A DNA stretch of 10,560 bases, taken from an uncultured Clostridium sp. (lineage in GTDB: Bacteria; Bacillota; Clostridia; Lachnospirales; Lachnospiraceae). The translations under genes and the position numbers were made by a program. Shown here in pieces: positions 6,283-10,560 of this stretch. The stretch spans positions 1 through 10,560 of the forward strand of contig CANRXD010000025.1 in NCBI GenBank assembly GCA_947643685.1, written 5' to 3'. The notes below the pieces were generated by a model. It worked only from the letters and a program-made list of their open reading frames with translations. It was not told the origin of the DNA and searched no databases. Positions within the stretch are counted from its first letter, which is position 1, and every line of letters starts with the position of its first letter.

Positions 6283-7506
6283 TCACCCCAGCGCCAGAAG
6301 CGCCGGGGAAACAACCATGACCATCACAACGCCCAGCATACAAAACATGGGAAACAAAAGTCTGGTGGATGCCTCCTCTCCTTTTCTTTTAGCAAAATCC
6401 GTCCGTTTTTGAAAAGCTTCTTCCATCTCGTCTTCCATGAGTTTTCTCATATTCTTTCCTCCTGTATTTACCGTACTTTCCAAAAGAGCGGCAAATTTCA
6501 CATAACACGGAAGACCACAACGTTTCCCGAATTCTGCATAGGCCTGCACCTCCGGCGTTCCTGTTTCCACCTGATTTAATGTAACCTGCATTTCTTCATA
6601 AACCGGGTGAAATCCGTTTTTCCCTGCTTTTTTATGATCTGCTGTCATTTTTTTAAAAGCCTGTTTTATGGAATACCCGGCTCCCGTAAGGATGAGAAAT
6701 CCAGAAACCAGGTCCGGATAATCAAGTAACAGACAGTCCTCCCGTTTTTTACGCTTCATTTGTTCGTCTCTGAACTCTTTTAAATAAAGACATCCTGCAG
6801 ACACAGGTCCCAGAAGGATTAAAAGTATGTTCTGGGAATGTCCCTTTCTCCGGTAGGTCAGCGCCTTTCCGTCAAATTCTTTCGGAAGGACAATCTCTTC
6901 CTGCTCCATATTTTGTTTCATCAGCATCTCCAGGCGATCCATATACTGATTCAGAACCGGGGGCTCTGTTTTTATAACTGTAACCGGAATCTCAAAAACT
7001 TCCGTTTCCTCTCCGCATGTCAAAGTTGCTTTCAGATAAACGACCTCCCCCTCCTCAGGCACGTTCCTGTTCTCTACAAGTCCCATGTTGCTGATGATTT
7101 CCGGTTTCTCTGACTCCCAGGAGACCCTGAAACCAAACTCCGGAATCTCCTTTTCGAAAACAAGATCATGGCATACTTCCTGAAGGGAAGCGTTCTCTCC
7201 CGGCATTCGCTGGCACAGAATCATTACTGCTTCATCCACGCAATCGGAAAACTGCTCTTTATTCATCCGTTTCTCCGGCACCGACACAGAGACTTCCATA
7301 GAATTTTTTCCGTTTTCCAGTCCTTCCACATAAAATTCGTAGACCGCATCTCCCTGTCCACAGGGATTCCTACGGAGCACGCCTTTTTCCACAGGATTTT
7401 CTGCGGCTTCCACAAACTCCGCAAGAAAAAATAAAATGCATCCAATCCCCACACAAACTCCATATTTCCCATAGCGCTTCCACGGAACATCCTTTTTTCC
7501 CTTCAT
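6283..7506 (-). CDS. tadC: TadC platform protein with an N-terminal extracytoplasmic Ig-like extension
   Basis: This 407-residue protein is the second T2SSF platform component, longer than a plain TadC (about 300 residues). A membrane segment at about 15-32 is followed by some 190 residues predicted to be outside the cytoplasm. A second membrane segment lies at about 226-242. The cytoplasmic T2SSF domain (about 258-385) has LDYPDLVSGFLILTGAGYSI at 261-280, and a last membrane helix lies at about 384-405. Within the extension, VSWESEKPEII (128-138) followed by VYLKATLT (156-163) and FEIPVTVIK (171-179) matches the layout I know from atrophied bacterial Ig domains (W-S-S-x-P-x-I ... V-x-L-x-A-T-L ... 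F-x-V-x-V). The ATG at 7506 shares an ATGA with the tadB stop and has GGAG eight nt upstream; earlier starts would lie inside tadB. The flp start follows after 13 nt. Confidence 0.9.
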   Translation of the reverse strand: MKGKKDVPWKRYGKYGVCVGIGCILFFLAEFVEAAENPVEKGVLRRNPCGQGDAVYEFYVEGLENGKNSMEVSVSVPEKRMNKEQFSDCVDEAVMILCQRMPGENASLQEVCHDLVFEKEIPEFGFRVSWESEKPEIISNMGLVENRNVPEEGEVVYLKATLTCGEETEVFEIPVTVIKTEPPVLNQYMDRLEMLMKQNMEQEEIVLPKEFDGKALTYRRKGHSQNILLILLGPVSAGCLYLKEFRDEQMKRKKREDCLLLDYPDLVSGFLILTGAGYSIKQAFKKMTADHKKAGKNGFHPVYEEMQVTLNQVETGTPEVQAYAEFGKRCGLPCYVKFAALLESTVNTGGKNMRKLMEDEMEEAFQKRTDFAKRKGEEASTRLLFPMFCMLGVVMVMVVSPALLALG

Positions 7507-8240
7507 ACCGAAATCTCCATAAACGTTCTGGCCATATGAAAAGCCCCAAGATATACAAAAAGGCATGCTGTCATAATAATCCTTCCTGCTATGGTGATAT
7601 AAAGAATATCAAAAAAACCGGGAGAGGTAAGTTCCATATAAAACACAATCAAAACAGGAATCGCGCTCATAATCTTCTGCTCCATCCGCCTGGAAGCGGT
7701 AGCGGTGATGATATCTTCCTGGACACGTATTTTTTCTCCGATAATCTCCGCTGTTCTGGCTATAATTTTCATGAGACCGCCGCCGTTTCTCCTCGCTGCC
7801 AGAAATACATCGGAAAAGCTTTTCACATCCTCCAGCCCGCTCCGCGCAGCAAAGTTTTCCAGGGCCTCCTCAAAGGTCAGGTTCATTCTGTTCTTCTGAA
7901 GCAAAAGCCGGATTTCCTTAGAGATCATAGAATCCTCGCCGTGTATCCGGCTTACCTCATCCAAAGATACCCCAAAGGCATTTTCCACAGAATATCCTGC
8001 CCTTAAACTGGACGCCACGGAAAGAATCGCATCTTTAAACTGAAGGTTCAGCTGCTCCATCCGTTTCTTTTTTAAGTCTTTCTTCATAAAAACCGGATAA
8101 CACATTCCCAAAGGAAGGAACAGAAGGAAAACGAAAATGCTCCGGTAAAACACAAAGCTGAGTATTGCAAGGTATAAAACTCCCTGCCCTCCATAGAGCA
8201 GCCATTCCTTTTTACTTAACTCATAAATCTCATAGTCCAT
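7503..8240 (-). CDS. tadB: TadB inner-membrane platform protein (T2SSF domain)
   Basis: The product is a 245-residue polytopic membrane protein with the type II secretion F (GspF) fold, one half of the TadB/TadC platform that the TadA ATPase acts on. Hydrophobic segments lie at about 17-34, 36-51, 190-206 and 217-236. Between them is the cytoplasmic T2SSF domain, with the typical LQFKDAILSVASSLRAGYSVENAF (66-89) and a GGGL turn near 153-156. The frame is open upstream to an ATG at 8408, but that stretch lies wholly inside the motor ATPase gene. The ATG at 8240 gives the normal TadB architecture and an 11-nt overlap, so I chose it. Its ribosome site is weak (CAGGGT), implying coupled translation. 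The TGA overlaps the tadC ATG in an ATGA junction. Confidence 0.9.
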   Translation of the reverse strand: MDYEIYELSKKEWLLYGGQGVLYLAILSFVFYRSIFVFLLFLPLGMCYPVFMKKDLKKKRMEQLNLQFKDAILSVASSLRAGYSVENAFGVSLDEVSRIHGEDSMISKEIRLLLQKNRMNLTFEEALENFAARSGLEDVKSFSDVFLAARRNGGGLMKIIARTAEIIGEKIRVQEDIITATASRRMEQKIMSAIPVLIVFYMELTSPGFFDILYITIAGRIIMTACLFVYLGAFHMARTFMEISV

Positions 8241-9414
8241 ACCCTGCCAGTCTGAGTTTTTCCTTGTGTTTAAGGTCTCCCACTTTTTTAAGACAGCCGT
8301 CTTCTTTGCAGGAGAATATGGGATTGAGGATAATTTCCCCATTTTCAATTCCATCCACCTCCTCAACAGCAACCACCTTTCTGCTTCTGTCACGCATACG
8401 GGCCACATGGACCATCACATCCACTGCCGATGCAATTTGTCCCCGGACCGCAGAAAGCGGTAAATCCGATGCCATAAGTACCATGGTTTCCAATCTGGCC
8501 AGCATATCCACGGGACTATTTCCATGACCGGTGGAGAAGCTGCCGTCATGTCCCGTATTCATGGCCTGCAATAAATCAAATGCCTCCTTTCCTCTCACTT
8601 CTCCGATCACGATTCTGTCCGGCCTCATGCGAAGGGCCGCCCGAATCAACATCCCAACCCCAATTGCCCCTTCCCCTTCTGCATTGGCATCTCTGGTCTC
8701 CAGACGAACCAGATTTTCAATATGAGACAGCTTCAACTCCGCCGAGTCTTCAATCGTGATCACCCGCTCTTCCGGCGGAATAAACTCGGAAAGCGCATTT
8801 AAAAATGTCGTCTTTCCCGCTCCGGTTCCTCCGCTGACAAAAATATTGTAGCGGGCAGAAACCAGCATCCTTAAAAGATTTGCCGCCTCCCCGGAAATGC
8901 TTCCGTATTCCAGAAGCCGTTTCATGGTAATCGGTTCCGGAAATTTTCTGATTGTAAGAATCGGCCCGTTTAGAGCAATGGGCTCCAGCACCACATGGAC
9001 CCTGGAACCGTCTGACAGTCTGGCGTCAGCAATTGGGGAAGAGGTATTTACAATCCTGTTGACACGTCCCACAATCTGTAAAATCAGATCTGTCAGCTGC
9101 TCTTTGGACTCGAAAGACTTGTCCCACCGTCTGATCCTTCCCCCGGTTTCCACAAACACCTCCCCCGGCCCGTTCACCATAATTTCCGTAATAGACGGAT
9201 TGTCCACCAGTTCCTGAAGGATATCCAGTCTTCTGAAGGAATCAAACAATTCTTTTTGAAGCAGTAATCTGTCTTTTAACGGCATGGGTTCTTTTTCCGT
9301 CTGCTCCATAATCTTTTCATCAATCAGCTCTGATATTTCCTCATCTGAAAATTGTTTCTGGTAAGAAATTCCCTGAAGGATTTCCTCCTTCATCCTCTTT
9401 TTCAATTCTCCCAT
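8230..9414 (-). CDS. tadA: TadA/CpaF type II/IV secretion motor ATPase
   Basis: This is the 394-residue hexameric ATPase that powers Flp pilus assembly at the cytoplasmic face of the membrane. The N-terminal domain (about 55-170) carries the CpaF-type ITEIMVNGP (75-83) and the DARLSDGSRVH stretch (130-140). The C-terminal RecA-like core is complete: Walker A SGGTGAGKTT (194-203), Asp box ITIEDSAEL (219-227), Walker B-like RIVIGEVRG (267-275) and His box TGHDGSFSTGHGNS (287-300). I chose the ATG at 9414, which overlaps the upstream stop by 13 nt and has GAGAGG just upstream. A GTG at 9468 would extend the protein by 18 residues into the preceding gene, with no similarity seen. The stop overlaps tadB by 11 nt. 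All catalytic motifs appear intact, so an active motor is expected. Confidence 0.95.
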   Translation of the reverse strand: MGELKKRMKEEILQGISYQKQFSDEEISELIDEKIMEQTEKEPMPLKDRLLLQKELFDSFRRLDILQELVDNPSITEIMVNGPGEVFVETGGRIRRWDKSFESKEQLTDLILQIVGRVNRIVNTSSPIADARLSDGSRVHVVLEPIALNGPILTIRKFPEPITMKRLLEYGSISGEAANLLRMLVSARYNIFVSGGTGAGKTTFLNALSEFIPPEERVITIEDSAELKLSHIENLVRLETRDANAEGEGAIGVGMLIRAALRMRPDRIVIGEVRGKEAFDLLQAMNTGHDGSFSTGHGNSPVDMLARLETMVLMASDLPLSAVRGQIASAVDVMVHVARMRDRSRKVVAVEEVDGIENGEIILNPIFSCKEDGCLKKVGDLKHKEKLRLAGYGL

Positions 9415-10421
9415 AAGCCTCTCTGTCCCTTTAACATTCCTCTGACAAAATCTCCCATATCTCCCCACAGAAGTTCCTGTGGGAAATGTTCCATACGCCG
9501 CACTCCCGTCACCAGCGGAACATGAAGCCTGTGGAATTTATCCATTAAGTTGTTCTTTCCGCAATCCGATATGTAGGCTTCAAATTCCTGAAGCTTCGCC
9601 TGGGAAATCACATCTTCCTTTACAGGCACGTAAACCACCTGACATACTTCCAAAAGCGGCAGAATCTGTTTCCCGTAATTTCCGATATCCAGAATAATAG
9701 TCCCATAATCGCTCCCATTTAATATCTGCTGAAGGAAATCCGCCATTTCCTCGGCCGTAATCTGGTTATAGTCGTCCGGAAACCGTATTGGCGGCAGCCA
9801 AGCCATATCTCCAAGATAATAAATAATAGAGTTGAGCCTTAATGCATGAAACCTCCCCTGCTTATAATAATAAATCAAATCGGACAAATCCCGTTTCCAC
9901 TGCTCGTCCAAAAGGCCAGAAAAACCTGTAAAGGTATCCAGGGTAATAAAGAGCACCTTTTCCTCCTTAGCCAGTATCTGGCCAATAGAAAGAGCCAGAG
10001 AGGTCTTTCCGCAGCGTCCCACAGGCGAATAAATGCCTATGATCCTGTTCTTCTTATTTGCAAGTCCGGGAAGCCCGAAGGCCGTCTCCGGAGCTTCGCA
10101 ATAAGCAGCCATCACCTCCCGGATGATGTCATCTCCGGACTGGTATTTATAAATTGCGGTCTCTTTCCCGGCCGCTTCCTTTCCCGGTTCTTCTGCCAGA
10201 TAGATTTTCTGCCTGGAAGGAATATCAGGAATTTCTTCCGGCTTCGCAGGAATCCCCGTAAGCAGAACATCTATTTCGTTATCCTTAGCATATTCCTTCA
10301 AACATTCTCTGGATGTAAAAGCCTGTGCAAAAAACACGCCCTTTTCCTTTCGGTTTATATAATCGGAAAGCCGTTCCGCATAAAACGGATCTTCATCATA
10401 TACCGCCATTATTTTTTTCAT
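9402..10421 (-). CDS. tadZ: TadZ/CpaE-like pilus localisation protein: receiver-like domain plus ParA/MinD-type ATPase
   Basis: This 339-residue cytoplasmic protein probably positions the Tad machine, as TadZ/CpaE proteins do. Residues 1-110 look like an atypical response-regulator receiver: an acidic cluster DED at 9-11 is present, but the strand that normally carries the phospho-accepting Asp reads DVLLTGIP (51-58), with Thr in that place. Residues 126-330 form a ParA/MinD-like P-loop domain. Its nucleotide loop is SPVGRCGKTS (132-141), with LDT at 161-163 and a Walker B-like IILDIGN at 242-248. The deviant Walker A signature lysine (KGGxGKT) is replaced by Val134, and the following glycine position by Arg136; Lys139 is kept. 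The ATG is preceded by GAAAGGAGGAGGAAA, a strong ribosome site. The 3' end overlaps the motor ATPase gene by 13 nt, indicating translational coupling. The family assignment rests on architecture and position in the operon. Confidence 0.85.
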   Translation of the reverse strand: MKKIMAVYDEDPFYAERLSDYINRKEKGVFFAQAFTSRECLKEYAKDNEIDVLLTGIPAKPEEIPDIPSRQKIYLAEEPGKEAAGKETAIYKYQSGDDIIREVMAAYCEAPETAFGLPGLANKKNRIIGIYSPVGRCGKTSLALSIGQILAKEEKVLFITLDTFTGFSGLLDEQWKRDLSDLIYYYKQGRFHALRLNSIIYYLGDMAWLPPIRFPDDYNQITAEEMADFLQQILNGSDYGTIILDIGNYGKQILPLLEVCQVVYVPVKEDVISQAKLQEFEAYISDCGKNNLMDKFHRLHVPLVTGVRRMEHFPQELLWGDMGDFVRGMLKGQRGLWEN

Positions 10422-10453
10422 TTTCCTCCTCCTTTCTCACCGGGTTTCCAAAC

Positions 10454-10560
10454 CTATCTGAAAAGTAAAAGAAACGCACAGTACCCCAGAAATAAATGCG
10501 GTCCCAGACGCAGACTCCCACAGGGGTCTGTCCGGCCCGGGTACTCCCGGATTTTTCTGT
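10454..10560 (-). CDS. C-terminal end of an upstream gene, possibly an A24 prepilin peptidase
   Basis: Only the last 34 residues are in the window; the start lies beyond 10560. The reading frame ending in TAG at 10454 gives a basic stretch followed by a hydrophobic tail containing LRLGPHLFLGY and ending FLLLFR. That resembles the [IL]PLGPFLxLGY segment that closes many type IV prepilin peptidases, and such a gene at the head of a Tad operon would make sense. It ends 32 nt before the tadZ-like ATG, consistent with cotranscription. A second frame is also open to a TGA at 10437 and would end IGLETR, so the frame choice is tentative. If right, the operon carries two prepilin peptidases, the other at 2747-3190. 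Confidence 0.42.
   Translation of the reverse strand, partial: RKIREYPGRTDPCGSLRLGPHLFLGYCAFLLLFR

Noticed and set aside
8241..8408. A longer TadB starting at an ATG inside the motor ATPase gene.
   Set aside because: The added 56 residues overlap conserved-frame ATPase sequence and do not look like TadB. The ATG at 8240 gives the normal layout.

Overview
The window reads as part of a low-to-mid GC Gram-positive genome, most likely a gut Lachnospiraceae-type Clostridia. The grounds are the strong AGGAGG ribosome sites, the absence of an outer-membrane secretin, and the pairing of a Flp1-like pilin with DUF5702-type and DUF6382/FHA-type proteins, a combination I associate with that family. This placement is inference from gene content. 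Every gene I can support lies on the minus strand, so transcription runs from high to low coordinates.

From 10560 down to 965 there is one tightly packed Tad (tight adherence, type IVc/Flp) pilus operon. In order of transcription it holds: the last 34 residues of an upstream gene (10454-10560, possibly a prepilin peptidase); a TadZ/CpaE-like receiver plus ParA/MinD-type protein (9402-10421); the TadA/CpaF motor ATPase (8230-9414); TadB (7503-8240); TadC with a large extra extracytoplasmic domain (6283-7506); a 55-residue Flp1-like pilin (6102-6269); a 617-residue DUF5702-like protein (4246-6099); a TadE-like pseudopilin with two Cys/His motifs at its C-terminus (3280-4236); a short A24 prepilin peptidase (2747-3190); a small TadE-like pseudopilin (2349-2765); and a membrane protein ending in an FHA domain (965-2359). 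Most junctions overlap by 4-19 nt or are separated by 2-32 nt. The only sizeable internal gap (89 bp) precedes the prepilin peptidase and holds a GC-rich palindrome.

The expected machine is as follows. The peptidase matures Flp and the TadE-like pseudopilins, TadA drives assembly on the TadB/TadC inner-membrane platform, TadZ probably localises the machine, and the FHA protein may link it to phospho-Thr signalling. The DUF5702-like protein is probably a surface-exposed accessory.

Between 784 and 964 lie a 68-bp hairpin element with 14-bp perfect arms and a -10 promoter for the last gene. That gene (49-783) resembles the N-terminal and middle part of the TIGR00300 / LOR-SDH (archaeal-type ornithine cyclodeaminase) family. 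It stops before the expected C-terminal Rossmann region, so it may be truncated or broken. No CRISPR, tRNA, rRNA or transposase gene is visible.
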